Positions 22,290 to 33,858 of a stretch of 40,521 bases of DNA are shown here, one piece after another (position 1 is the first letter of the stretch; each line of letters begins with the position of its first letter). Source of the stretch: Priapulus caudatus (lineage: Eukaryota; Priapulida; Priapulimorpha; Priapulimorphida; Priapulidae). The DNA is taken from assembly GCF_000485595.1 (NCBI RefSeq), contig NW_014577196.1, positions 54,811 to 95,331 of the forward strand, given 5' to 3'. A model generated the notes under the pieces. That model saw only the letters and a program-made list of their open reading frames with translations, ran no database searches and had not been told where the DNA came from. The translations under genes and the position numbers were made by a program.

Positions 22290-24053
22290 CGTTCTATCAT
22301 GTCGCTGCGGAGACGTCTATAAGTATAAGCTGAAGTCGGGAGGTGTAAACGTTTTAGTCTCTCCTCGTAAGGTACATCTTTAATAGATTATATTGTTATA
22401 AGTTATAACATATAGATCTATATCAGTATATGTTACCATTACCTGTAAATATTACATTTTTAACCGAACGTTGTATTGATGCAAATGACACGGTAAAACT
22501 AATACGAGTACTTTATAGACCATCCATAACAAAATGTTATGTTATTTTAAAGGACCACAATGGAAATAAGTGTGCTAGTCACGCTTTTTGTGTTTTCATC
22601 CTCGATAATTATCTAGCTGCATATTGTTTAAATTTATGCTCTTATCGTTGTAATGTAAGCTTTGTTAATTATCGAAATAAACAATCTATCTATCTATCCT
22701 CATACCGAGTTGTGTTCTACGGCGTACTACCAACTACGGAAATGAAATCTGTTTCAGTGTTTGCAGGTTATGTGACATTATCTATAAATATAATATAATT
22801 ATTCTCTAGTCTATGCAATGTCTTTGATCAGTTACTTACTAACCTTTATTGTTACTGAGTTACTATAAGTTATAACCAGGAGCGTAGCTGACCCATTTTT
22901 CCTGTGAGGGGGTTGAAGCAAATACAGTCTTTCGGTATACTGTATGTATTACTATTAGTATTACTAGTGACAGTGTACTATTACGTTGTAATAGTATACG
23001 GTACGATTCGATTTTTGGATGTATAATTTAATAAACCACGCTTGACACAAGCCAACTATTGATCTAAGGCAACTTACCTTAGCCAAGCGATGATTATCAT
23101 AAAATTATATAGCTCCAAGAAACGGTCTTGCTAGGGTCAGAAGACCGTATAGACAGACTGTAGATCAGATCAGTCGCACAGTACCGCACAGCCTCGGCGG
23201 GCTAGAGCCTAGTCATACAGCAAACGTTTCAGCTCCACTTTGCTATCGACATTTCTTCCTCGCAGTCGTAGTTGTTCATATAATACCTCCGAATTACTTC
23301 ATACCGACTATTCATATACACAAAATTTGTTTCTTTTCGCTTATGTACATCGTTTTGTGTTTATAAAACTAATTTTAATACCAGAAACGAGAAATTTGCC
23401 ATAGACCGCCATGCTGTGATTTACAATAGCCTCCCGCACTGTGAGGGCGCTGTCATCGCTTGCTCTGGCGTCATTTGTTAAGTACAGGGAGATGGGCGAA
23501 TCAGCATTCTAGGTTATCTATCTATTTCTATGGTCCCACCGTACCCTGACTTTATGCTCCTGTTCCTGTATGCCTCTGGAAATTGTATGTATCACCGTGT
23601 AATTATGCAACATGCAGGTTGATAGCACTGTTGTGCCTTGGGTGTGTACATTTGGAAAGATTTCTCTCAGATCATGAATATTTGAATGATATGAAAATGA
23701 ATATGAAAATGAAAATATGAATATATGAAAAAGGAAAAGAAAAATATAGTCAAACATAGCATACATTTTTTATTGGATTGCGATGTTTTGAGGTTTCTTC
23801 TATGTGATGTGGTAACTTGACAGGTGTATGTATTACGACATCAGTTGGCTGAAAGTCCGGGTACGGTGGGACAATGCAGGGTACGCAGCGACATATCGTA
23901 TAGTACCCCGAGGTACTTTCCGATATATCGAACCGTACCCAGGGTACCCTCCGATAGTACCCTCGGGGACATAGACCCTATCAGCGCAAGTAATGTGTTA
24001 TGCTGAAAGTGACACTTTACACAACATCTTAAGAGCTGATGGATGTTCTTCAG

Positions 24054-24182
24054 AGGGGGTTTACCAACCTGAACATTTCAATAGAGCATTAAAGAGGAAG
24101 ATAATGGCACTACTACAGAAGCACTCGTTCATTGTAAATTATTATACCCCCATGAATAAGATGATGTCCATCGAAGCCACAG
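24054..24182 (+). CDS. Candidate coding exon of unknown identity
   Basis: A 129-bp block after ttcttcag and before a gtactt donor-like site is open in one frame. It encodes a compositionally ordinary peptide (EHFNRALKRK, KHSFIVNYYTPM). The frame continues open upstream to about 23993. Related blocks at about 30395-30510 and 34365-34495 are interrupted by indels. I do not recognise a family. It could be an exon of a downstream gene or a chance open frame. Confidence 0.2.
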
Positions 24183-24471
24183 GTACTTGTCTGACCACCT
24201 TACTTTTTTCAACGTACTCTTGCAATTCTACTTGGCCAGTGTAATATTATTACACCTAGCATCATGATCAGTATTGTTGGTGAGATTTTTTGCTCCGAAA
24301 GCTCCCGGCTACTATTTTCAAGTTCAAGCAAGTTTTGCCAAAAAAATTCTAGCATTTCAATATACATTATTTAGGTCTCTAGATATATTATTGTTGTATC
24401 AAGTTATATATAAGGTAATGAAATTCGTCCAAGGAACATTTAGGTATCTAAGTGTTTTTAGGGAACCACTG

Positions 24472-24512
24472 CAGGGGGCAGTTTAGCCTACGGGTTGATA
24501 CACTGCCCCCTG
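24472..24512. promoter_or_regulatory. Inverted pair of CTCF-like cores
   Basis: cagggggcagt (24472-24482) and its exact reverse complement actgccccctg (24502-24512) flank a 19-bp spacer. The core CAGGGGGCAG fits the animal CTCF core pattern YAGRKGGCRS, and the left copy is preceded by CCACTG. The pair is degraded by indels in the later copy near 35155-35200. It may equally be a simple hairpin. Confidence 0.3.
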
Positions 24513-25646
24513 TGGCTATTGTAATTGATTAGAGCATCAAAGCCTAGAGGTACAGCAGTGTATATATCTTTACTAGTGACATATTTGTGTATTGTCACCA
24601 CTCATTTAACATTCCGTCCATTTCTATTTATTTGTTATATGTCTGCGATGTGTTCTCATTGTGTAAAAATTATCGCCCGAAAGTTTAGTTAAGACAAATA
24701 AAGGAGATCGATCTTTTTGAATTTAGTCAATAATTGCGTTTGTCTTAATTTACACAAACGTGTTTACTGTGTATTCAAATTTTATTCATACTATGCTTAC
24801 ACGCGCGTCACACTTGGTAAGTCGATAAATAGAGCAAAGAAGTCTGGTGGGGAACGTTGGTGGGAAAGGTTGGCAAAAAGATAGCGGGTGGAAGGGTGTT
24901 CTATCAGATAAGTTGGTAGCTGCACCTTTCAGGTCTTTCTTTCGACCAGTAACGTCATGTGAGTCACGCGAATAGTCACCAGTTTCACAGGTGGAAAATT
25001 AATTAATTATAGCTATTATACTATAGTATTCTGGTTTTCATTATGACAATCAGCGTCCAACTGTCTAGGTCTGTAAAAGCCAGCAACAAGGGGAGGGTAG
25101 AGGATGGGGATTGAAATGGCAAAGAGATGGAGGGAATGTGAGGGGAGGTGGTAGAGGAGGGAGAGAGAGTACCAGAGATAGCGGTAGAAAGAAGGTAAAA
25201 GATAAGAGCGAATAAGAAGATAGATGAGGGTGAGACGATCGAGGAGAGGTTCGTGGAGGACGAAGGAAATTGGTTGGAAATGGAGAGGAGGTAGATGAGG
25301 TAAGAAGTTGGGCGAGTTTGAGAAGAATGAAGTTATGACTGATTGTCCAATAAAATTGACCGCCAGCGAGCGCGCTTAGCGGCCCCTATCAGAGAACGGG
25401 AGGCACTACCGCGGGAAATCCGTGTTTACATTGACTAACTATAGCGATCACCTGCTCTTTCGAATCGCTCCCAAACTTTTAATACAGCACAATTTCTAAT
25501 ATACTTATGCAATATTGTCCTCTTAGGTATTAGGGCCCCTGGCAAAACATTTTTTCCATTTGTAACCTCATGAATCTATGAATTATTGTATAATGTTGGA
25601 CTAGTCAGACACGGTACTAGAACAGTAGCATTCGGCCAAACTGTCC

Positions 25647-25723
25647 TAGACTGGTCCGCGCTCGACAGTTCCACTCGCGTTACACTGACACGCGCGTGGA
25701 ACTGTCGAGCGCGGACCAGTCTA
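25647..25723. repeat. Hairpin with perfect 28-bp arms near the left end of the P-like element
   Basis: Arms 25647-25674 and 25696-25723 are exact reverse complements (tagactggtccgcgctcgac... and its mirror) around a 21-base loop. The corresponding hairpin in copy A (about 19290-19373) is disrupted by a few base changes in its left arm. The site lies about 300 bp inside the element. Confidence 0.85.
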
Positions 25724-26310
25724 AAGCTGTTCTCGACGGACGCGGGAGTAATTCCACAGAAAAGTACCACGTACCTATTTGAAATCCAACACCACAAATT
25801 GACAATTGTTGCAGAAAATATTTCAATTTTACAATCAACTAGAGAAAAAGTTACATACGAAGGAATCTTCTGAAGACAAGCTAAACGTTCGAGACTGATG
25901 AAACACACACAAAACAGACACAAATCTATCAGTATCAGGTGTCAGTACATTTTTATTCTTTATTGTAAATATATATATATATACAACCAAAAAGTAACGA
26001 ATTGTTCAAAGACTATATGGAATTATCACATATCTTGATAACGAACACGATACTACATGCAATTTATTAAAACTACATACAATACATGTGTAAAGATTGA
26101 TTTGTAATAATAACAACAAATTTGTTGGAAACCTTTACAAAATAAATGATGCCTAAGGTCTATCCCTAGTCTGTCACTACCTGTAACAGTTCAATCTGAG
26201 TTATAATATAGTTACTATATTGCATATTAAAAAATAGTATAGGTTAGTGTAATATAATTGTTCATTGTATTAACTTTTATTCCGATATAAGATCAAAACC
26301 ATAAGTGTTA

Positions 26311-26869
26311 AGCCGGGCTTATGTCGGCCTTGCGGACGCGACGCGATTGCCTTGCGACTGATTTTCTGCAACTGGTTGCAAGTCGCAGCGACGATCGCGA
26401 CGCAGAGAAAGTTCGACCTAAGCACCCCTGCGACTGCCAGCGACGGGTCTGCGACTGCTTGCGACTGGAAAATTGTCAGTCGCAACGCGATCGCAGTGAG
26501 TCGCACATGTTCTACTCTACTATGTTCTATGACGCGCGACTGGTTCGACAGCGCAAGCATTGTTTTCATGGTTACTACCCGACATAAGCTGCCTTGCGAT
26601 CGCTGCGACGAGATTCGAATGCATAATAAACAATGCACGTGAATAAAACAATCAGTGCATACAGTCATGTACACAACATGCACACAGCAACAAATCATGT
26701 AAACTCATTTAGTTGCGCGATCAATAGGCGATCGTCACTTCTACTGGCTGCGACTGGTCGCAGGCAGTCGCCGTCAGTCACGTCGCAGTCGACCTAAGCA
26801 CTGCAGTCGCAGTGATTGCAGTGCGTCGCGTCGCGTCGCAAGCATTCGCAACCCGACATAAGCCCGGCT
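26311..26869. mobile_element. MITE nested in the P-like element, copy B
   Basis: This is the same element as at 19965-20528, with ends agccgggcttatgtcgg and its reverse complement and TTA on both sides (26308-26310 and 26870-26872). It was therefore present before the two P-like copies diverged or were separated. Confidence 0.75.
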
Positions 26870-27890
26870 TTAGAGACCACATGAAAAAGCTATCATTGAG
26901 AATTAAAAAGATGACCATGATAATGTCACTTATCACAGAATTTTATATATTTCTGTCACATGCAATCTACCATCGGCCCGGTTTTACAGGGTTTGCTGGC
27001 CGGTTTATCAGCTAGAGCTAGTTGGGATGCTAGAGTTCGATAAGATTGCACATGCCCGGTTCTAAAAGATTTGTAAGCGTACATGTTTGGGCCTTTCTGA
27101 TCATCTCTGACATGTCGGTGAAATTGGTAAAGTAGAGGTTAGGTTTTAGGTTAGTACTTGTATGTACCATATTTAGATTAGTCTAGAACACTTTCGTCTA
27201 AGAGTAAAACTGGAAAATTGCGTGAGTGTATCGATTACTTCGTTATTAATAAGCGTAAGAATGCACAACACAATCTCGAGATTGCCGTGCAGTCTGCCGA
27301 TCGGTAGATTGCACTGCGCGATCTTAAGATGTGCTGCGCAATCTTAAGATTGCATAGATCGGAAGAGTGCGCGCAACACTTTGTTCACAATCACATGCTT
27401 ATAATCTCATGTTAGCACTAGCAGTGAACAAAACTTTAGTTGTTATAGATCTTCTGTCATTTTGCATGAACAGTCTATTTGAACCAGAAACTGCTACGCC
27501 ATCACTCAGTGTGAAACTAGACCATGCCTATGCCTTTGATACCATCCAGGGTGCACACAAATGTTGAAGCACAAAGCTAGTTTTTGCAAACACAAAGATC
27601 AGTTCATTATAGAAGAAGCTTAAACTGCAATGCTGCAAAGTACAGTGAAAGCAATCTCAGATCACTAGTCAAAGAACTGCTCACAAGCCTAAAAAAACAA
27701 ATATACTATCTGAGGAGTGTGAAGAAAATATAGAGCTCTGGCTTTTCTGAGTTTATTTTATCTATCATATAAAATATGACAAAAATGTCTCCCGCCGACA
27801 CACGCCCGACACCTCTCGTCTTCTCGCTACGGAGACACGTCTCACGTAGCAACACGTCTCTCCTGACGACACACGCCGGACACCTCTCGT

Positions 27891-28290
27891 TTGTCCACTA
27901 TGGCGACACACGCTCCACGTAGCAACACGTCTTTCCCGACGGTATTGGTTACAGGGCTGTCGGCTGTAAATAGACATTGGAAAGTTCCTCTTGGTTATTT
28001 CCTTAGCCACGGCAGTTTAAACGGTGTCACCCAAGCTGTCCTGATAAAGCAATGTATGGAAAAGCTCCATGGTATTGACGTGATGGCGATTGCATTGACA
28101 TCCGATGGATCGCAGTGTAACCAGACAACTGCAAAAATGTTAAGAGCATCCACAGATCCAGACAGGTTGAGAAGCACTTTCCTCATCCATGTGACAGAAC
28201 AGCGTCTCTCTCATCTTTGATGTGTGCCGACTGTTGAAGTTGATGCGGAATCTTTTTCGGTCAGTACAAGGTTCTCGAAACTGTGGATGG
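27891..28290 (+). pseudogene. P-element/THAP9-type transposase fragment, copy B
   Basis: Second version of the block at 21556-21960. It keeps WKVPLGYFL and LTSDGS but has extra indels before and after the core, so the frame breaks in the segment that reads as MLKLMRNLF. It is not a functional transposase as it stands. Confidence 0.65.
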
Positions 28291-29870
28291 AAACGTGAAG
28301 CTTTAGAATTATTATATTTATCAATTCTATTAAATTTATTATCTGCTGTCTGTCCGGTCGAGCCTCAAATGTTTTTAGGTTTGGTGAACATACAGTGTTT
28401 CGCTTAGGTTTTCCATGGTTGCGTACTATACAGTTATACGATTACTGAATGAGATTTTCCTCATGCCTCTATTGACCTATGCATCACAGTTCAATTTGTG
28501 CATTGTGTGCTGTGGACTCTACGTTGTAGATCTAAGAAGACATCTATGGTGGGTTGTAGCTATTGAACATTAAACATCTTGTATGTTCTATCTTGGAGTA
28601 ATCATTCTGAATCATCAGAATGATTACTCCAACGTTCTATCATGTCGCTGCGGGGAACGTCTATAAGTATAAGCTGAAGTCGGAGGTGTAAACGTTTTAG
28701 TCTCTCCTCGTAAGGTACATCGTTATAATGTTGTTATAAGATTATAACATATAGATCTATATCAGTATATGTTACCATTACCTGTAAATATTATCTTTTT
28801 AAACGAACGTTGTATTGATGCAAATGACACGCTAAAACTAAACGAGTACTTTATAAGACCATCCATAACAAAATGTTATGTTATTTAAAGGACCACAAAG
28901 GAAATAAGTGTGTAGTCACGCTTTTGTGTGTTTCATCCTCGATAATTCTAGCTGCATATTGTTTAAATTTATGCTCTTATCGTTGTAATGTTAAGCTTTG
29001 TTCATTATTTCGAAATAAACAATCTATTATCTACCTCATACCGAGTTGTGTTCTACGGGTACTACCAACTACGGAAATGAAATCTGTTTTAGGGTTTGCA
29101 GGTTATGTGACATTCTATATATATAATATAATTATTCTCTAGTCTATGCAATGTCTTTGATCAGTTACTTACTAACCTTTATTGTTACTGAGTCTATAAG
29201 TTATAACCAGGAGCGTAGCTGGACCCTTTTTCCTGTGAGGGGGTTGAAGCAAATACAGTCTTTCGGTATACTGTATGTATTACTATTACTAGTATTAGTA
29301 TTACTAGTGACAGTGTACTATTACGTTGTAATAGTATACGGTACGATTCGATTTTGGATGTATAATTAAATAACCACGCTTGACACAAGCCAACATTGAC
29401 TCTAAGGCAACTTACCTTAGCCAAGCGATGATTATCATAAAATTATATAGCTCCAAGAAAACGTCTTTGCTAGGGTCAGAAGACCGTATAGACAGACTGT
29501 AGATCAGATCCAGTCGCACAGTACCGCACAGCCTCGCCGGGCTAGAGCCTAGTCATACAGCAAACGTTTTCAGCTCCACTTTGCTATCGACATTTCTCCT
29601 CGCAGTCGTAGTTGTATATATAATACCTCCGAATTACTTCATACCGACTATTCATATACACACAAATTTGATTTCTTCGCTTATGTACATCGTTTTGTGT
29701 TATAAAACTAATTTTAATACCAGAAACGAGAAATTTGACCTAGACCGCCATGCTGTGATTTTACAATAGCCTCCCGCACTGTGAGGCGCTGTCATCGCTT
29801 GCCTGGCGTCATTTGTTAAGTACAGGGAGATGGGCGAATCAGCATTCTAGGTTATCTATCTATTTCTATG

Positions 29871-30320
29871 GTCCCACCGTACCCTGACTTTATGCTCCTG
29901 TTCCTGTATCGCTCTGGAAATTGTATGTATCACCGTGTAATTATGCAACATGCAGGTTGATAGCACTGTTGTGCCGTTGGTGGTGTACATTTGGAAAGAT
30001 TTCTCTCAGATCATGAATATTTGAATGATATGAAAATGAATATGGAATGGAAATAGAATATATGAAAAAGGAAAAAGAAAAATATAGTCAAACATAGCAT
30101 ACTTTTATTGGATTGCGATGTTTTGAGGTTTCTTCTATGTGATGTGGTAACTTGACAGAGTGTATGTATTACGACATCAGTTGGCTGAAAGTCCGGTACG
30201 GTGGGACAATGCAGGGTACGCACGCGACATATCGTATAGTACCCCGAGGTACTTTCCGATATATCGAACCGTACCCAGGGTACCCTCCGATAGTACCCTG
30301 GGGGACATAGACCTATCAGC
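29871..30320. mobile_element. Mutator-like element, right part only (copy B)
   Basis: It begins with the P-like target gtcccacc, contains the same interior as 23533-23985 and ends ...cctatcagc at 30320. The 9-bp duplication gcaagtaat follows (30321-30329). Its left terminal repeat is missing because the preceding P-like copy is left-truncated. Confidence 0.75.
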
Positions 30321-30595
30321 GCAAGTAATGTGTTATGCTGAAAGGGGACTTTACACAACATCTTAAGAGCTGATGGATGTTCTTCAGAGGGGGTTTACCA
30401 ACCTGAACATTTCAATAGAGCATTAAAGAGGAAGGTAAATGGCACTACTACAGAAGCCATCGTTCATTGATTATTATACCCCATGAATTAAATGATGGTC
30501 CATCGAAGCCACAGGTACTTGTCTGACCACTTATTTTTTCAACGTACTCTTGCAATATCTACTTGGCCAGTGTATATTATTACACCTAGCATCGG
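30321..30595. other. BBS2 downstream flank, short copy B, ending at a junction
   Basis: Matches 23986-24256 up to cacctagcatc. At about 30595 the sequence then switches without spacer into ggtaataaacggg of the BBS2 intron 12 minisatellite. The switch point is a mosaic junction. Confidence 0.7.
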
Positions 30596-32421
30596 TAATA
30601 AACGGGATAGTATTCGTACCTGTACGTGGTAATAAACGGGATAGTATTCGTACCTGTACGTGGTAACAGACAGGAAACAATTCTTACCTGTATAGGTCAT
30701 CATGTGGATCAACCAAAATTTCTTGCTGAACGAGGATTTGGAGCTTTCGGGATCCCTCCACCTGAACTTTCTATGCATCCGTGACAGCAGTCCTCTGAGA
30801 ATTTCAATGGAGACAAATGGACAGGTTAGCTAGCCTACACTAACTGCTTGCTCTCCTATGTGCATCTCATTGTCTATCACGATCTCAATGATTGACTGTG
30901 ACTGAATGTATAGCAGGATCTATATTAATGGTAAATGATCCTGACGCAAAGATTTAGATCACATAGTCTGCTATCTGCTACACAAACTATTGACATCGCC
31001 ATGTAATAACATTGCAACCGTTAACTAAATTACTATCGCCCCCACTTTCATTTTTATTAAATAAAGCAGTAACAGTCAACATAGTGTGCATGTTCTTCTT
31101 TGCGTAGGTTGTGATTGAAACGGACAACATGGAGCTGGCAGGGGATCTCATACAGGGAATAACTTCGTATCTCAACATTCAAGATCTGCAGACAACTGCC
31201 GAATTTTCGGAAGAGATGGCCAGACTGAAGGAAATTCTTGTTAAAGTATGACATATATACTTACTTAGAGTAATTTATACACTTATACACTTTTTATATA
31301 CTTATAGACTTACTACCATTACATATGTGTCGCTGAAAGATATAATCTTTATTGTAGGAAGAGCTAGTAGATGTCATTTTAAGCTAGTAGATAATAAGAT
31401 AATAATAATGTCAGTAACTCATAGATATCACCAATTTTCCGCCTTAGGTTGACGAGTTCCACTCGGTCAGGCAGAAGTTGACCGCTGAGATGGCTGACCA
31501 CTCTAACATTATCCGCAGCATGGTGGTCAGAGCTGAGGATGCCAGACTCATGGGTGACCTGTACGTGTAATAGCTCCCTTCGTCAAAAATCTCACAGAGC
31601 GAATATATGTATCTATTCATTGCGAGACATTGCATTTTTTCTGGGATGAAGCATTCTATTTGAGACTGTTTCTGCAGGCGGTTACGTATCTATAAATTTC
31701 GAGATATTTGTTACCTTTCTTATGTCACAAAGCCTTCTATTGGAAAAAGTTTGCGTGTTAATGTATATGTATATTTGTTTCCGTCTTCGCACGGCAGGAA
31801 AAACATGAGGAAGAACTATATGGAGCTATATAATCTCAACAAGGATCTGATCAGTGGGTATAAGATCAGATGTAACAATCACAGTGAGCTGCTCATGTGT
31901 TTAAAAGTCGTCAACCAGACTATACAAAAGGCCGGTCGCTTGCGAGGTAGGTGGCAGCACGCATGCGGTAACTGCAGTGATCAGGTACAAGCTGCTTGGT
32001 TTTGTCCCCTTCTTTAACCAGCTTTAATGCATTGTGATTTTATTTTTAATGAATTGATTTCAGGCAGTGTAAATTGCATCACTGTGTCCATAGAGCTGTT
32101 CAGAAACTGGCCTATCAGTTTAGTGTGATTTGTAGTTTTAGCCTATCCACGTTAAATACTGCAATAGGGCATTCTAAAATCAATTCTTTGTAATGGCACA
32201 TGCCAGCATGTACGAGCTGGGTTACCTTGATCGGCCTGGCAACAGTATCCAAGCGGCAATGGTTATATCATTAAAGCACATGTCAATCGTAGTATTTATG
32301 CTCTGTCTGTAATCTTTCAGTTGGGAAGTACAAAACACAGGTGATAAGCAGCTGCAGAGGTGCCATAAAAAATAACAACGTCAGCATGCTTTTCAAGGTC
32401 ATCAGATCTGGTTCTACCTGA
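30596..32421 (+). CDS. BBS2: BBS2 exons 13-17, second copy with intact frame
   Basis: Exons 30696-30824, 31108-31245, 31448-31560, 31798-31946 and 32321-32421 correspond to exons 13-17 of the gene at 9121. All have proper AG/GT borders and lengths that keep the frame (129, 138, 113, 149 and 101). They end at the same TGA, followed by an AATAAA at 32519-32524. Translated motifs include [27 protein letters not shown] and [10 protein letters not shown]. No exons 1-12 accompany this copy: it starts inside the intron 12 minisatellite. Either it is the correct allele of the same gene placed in tandem by assembly, or it is a partial duplication. It is the better guide to the protein's C-terminus. 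Confidence 0.9.
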
Positions 32422-32723
32422 GCCGAACGTCATAGTAGCATAGATGCCTAGCAGTGGTACAGATGTACTGTGATGTCACGCGGTGTCCACATCCAACCCC
32501 TATCATACTGCCGAGGGAAATAAAAGGTAGAATAGTGGTAAAAAATTTATGTTGAGAGTGGGCAAGTAATGCTGATAGGGTCTATGTCCTCCAGGGTACT
32601 ATCGGAGGGTACCCTGGGTACGGTTCGATATATCGGAAAGTACCTCGGGGTACTATACGATATGTCGCTGCGTACCCTGCATTGTCCCACCGTACCCTGA
32701 CTTTATGCTCCTGTTCCTGTATG

Positions 32724-33858
32724 CAGGGTTGAAAATAACTCGCCGACAGGGTGTCGCACGGCTTTTTCGTTACGATCTAAGCACCGGATCATGAAAATAA
32801 AACATCCGGTGATCGACTGGCATTCAGCCAAAAAAAAAAAAAAAATAAAAAATAAAAAAAAAATAAAGATATTTCAAGTCTGCAAAGCAAAGCATGTGGA
32901 TTGTCATTTTAAGGTGAACTGGAAATGAGGTTTTCCAATTTAATGGGCACATGTTGACTAAAACATTTCACTATTCTTGTCATCAAGTCTATGGGCACGT
33001 AGATCTGTAAGGGTTGAAGAAGACTATGGCCGATTGTTGCCTCTTGATGATATCATGGCCATCCACAGGACAGTTTTTGGCGAGCGGCATCTGTAACCAC
33101 ACTGGACAAACGTATGCTAGAAAGCAGTAGACCACATTACACTCTATGCACAGAAAAGGATCAGTGATGAAACGTGCCGTCAAAAGGAAAACATGGCGAC
33201 AGACATATCGGCAGCACAACCCAAAGAACGCAGAACTTGTTGCTGTTGCGTGATCTGTGGCTGGTCTTTGCCGTCTACTAGTGCTGAGAGTGGTGAGAGA
33301 GGTTTCTCTCAAATGAGAGAATACAGTCTGGATTGGAGAAGCAGACTAAATCAGGATCCAACTTAAATGCAGCTGATGAGAATTTCTGGATTCTCTGCAG
33401 GTAGGGTGCTTTTGATCCGTCTAATGCCGAGTGGCACTGTGGGAAGAGCAGAGAGGAAGACGCAAGGCTTTGTCAAACCGTATTGGGCCTCATCTTTCAC
33501 TTAAACCTGCACTGCTTGAAGATGATTGATTGAACCAGACAGCCGAAAGATTACGTAATGACGATGGACTGCATATTAATTATTATAGAATGTCTGTGCA
33601 ACCACTCAGACTCAGACTGAGAAGAGAGTAAAGAATAAATCAAATCCTAATTTCCTGACTTGCTGCTGTTTTTTTTCTATCTTTGTTTGCCTGGTACTGT
33701 ATCACGCTGTAAAAACAGGAACATGGATTGCAATGTATCAAATAATTTATAACGTATGCGTTTCCGGCAGGATCACAAAATGTTTGCACGGATCACAATA
33801 TTATAAACATCGGTTATCCTGCAGATCCCGGTGTTAGAAAAAGGTATTTTCAACCCTG
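32724..33858. mobile_element. Non-autonomous hAT element (1.1 kb) inside the Mutator-like element
   Basis: The ends cagggttgaaaata (32724) and tattttcaaccctg (to 33858) are exact 14-bp inverted repeats with hAT-like CAGGG termini. The empty site tgtatgcctctgg survives at about 23579-23589. Here it is split into tgtatg before the element and tgttagcctctgg after it, consistent with a short target duplication altered by indels. An A-rich run is at about 32830-32870. A hAT dimerisation-domain relic lies inside. Confidence 0.75.
33230..33533 (+). pseudogene. hAT transposase C-terminal dimerisation-domain relic
   Basis: The frame from about 33250 to the stop at 33364 reads SLPSTSAESGERGFSQM, the conserved SSAEREFS-type motif of the hAT C-terminal dimerisation domain. 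After a shift of frame, LMRISG (about 33373) and FDPSNAEWH (33411 onward) continue the same domain, to a stop near 33533. It is frameshifted and lacks the catalytic core, so it is non-functional. Confidence 0.65.

Larger units (their letters stand above)
18959..23532. mobile_element. P-element-like DNA transposon, complete ends, copy A (4.57 kb)
   Basis: Perfect 34-bp terminal inverted repeats occupy 18959-18992 and 23499-23532 and begin catagaaatagatag, echoing the CAT...ATG ends of P elements. The flanking target is gtcccacc: intact at 23533-23540, and one C short at 18952-18958. Eight-base GC-rich duplications are characteristic of the P superfamily. The unoccupied site is preserved at about 32688-32697. 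Inside are a block with P/THAP9-type transposase similarity, a nested MITE, a two-unit repeat of about 76 bp at about 21445-21597 and hairpins. I found no THAP zinc finger or intact transposase gene, so it is probably inactive. Confidence 0.8.
18839..23985. mobile_element. Mutator-like foldback element, copy A, interrupted by the P-like transposon
   Basis: The left terminal repeat starts gctgatagggtctatgtcc at 18839. The right one ends in its reverse complement at 23985. Inverted similarity extends about 115-120 bp, rich in gggtac motifs. Both ends are flanked by the exact 9-bp duplication gcaagtaat (18830-18838 and 23986-23994). Nine-base duplications with long terminal inverted repeats are typical of Mutator-like elements. 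Without the nested P-like element it is about 570 bp and carries no transposase, so it is a MITE-like derivative. It lies about 150 bp after the BBS2 stop. Confidence 0.8.
23995..25338. other. BBS2 downstream flank, copy A
   Basis: Host DNA right of the Mutator-like element. It recurs in full at about 34295-36060 and in part at 30321-30595. The last 250 bp (about 25085-25335) become purine-rich (gagg, agag runs), the beginning of the minisatellite seen in full at 36060-37130. No gene is established; a candidate exon and a hairpin are listed separately. The segment ends abruptly at about 25338, where P-like element sequence begins without its terminal repeat. Confidence 0.6.
25339..29870. mobile_element. 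P-like transposon, copy B, left end truncated
   Basis: This is near-identical to 18987-23532 with many one-base indels. The right terminal repeat is complete (to 29870) and is followed by the same gtcccacc target (29871-29878). At the left, only ctgatt of the terminal repeat remains at 25339-25344, joined to unrelated flank DNA. Copies A and B therefore share the same right insertion site, which independent transpositions would not produce. Confidence 0.8.
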
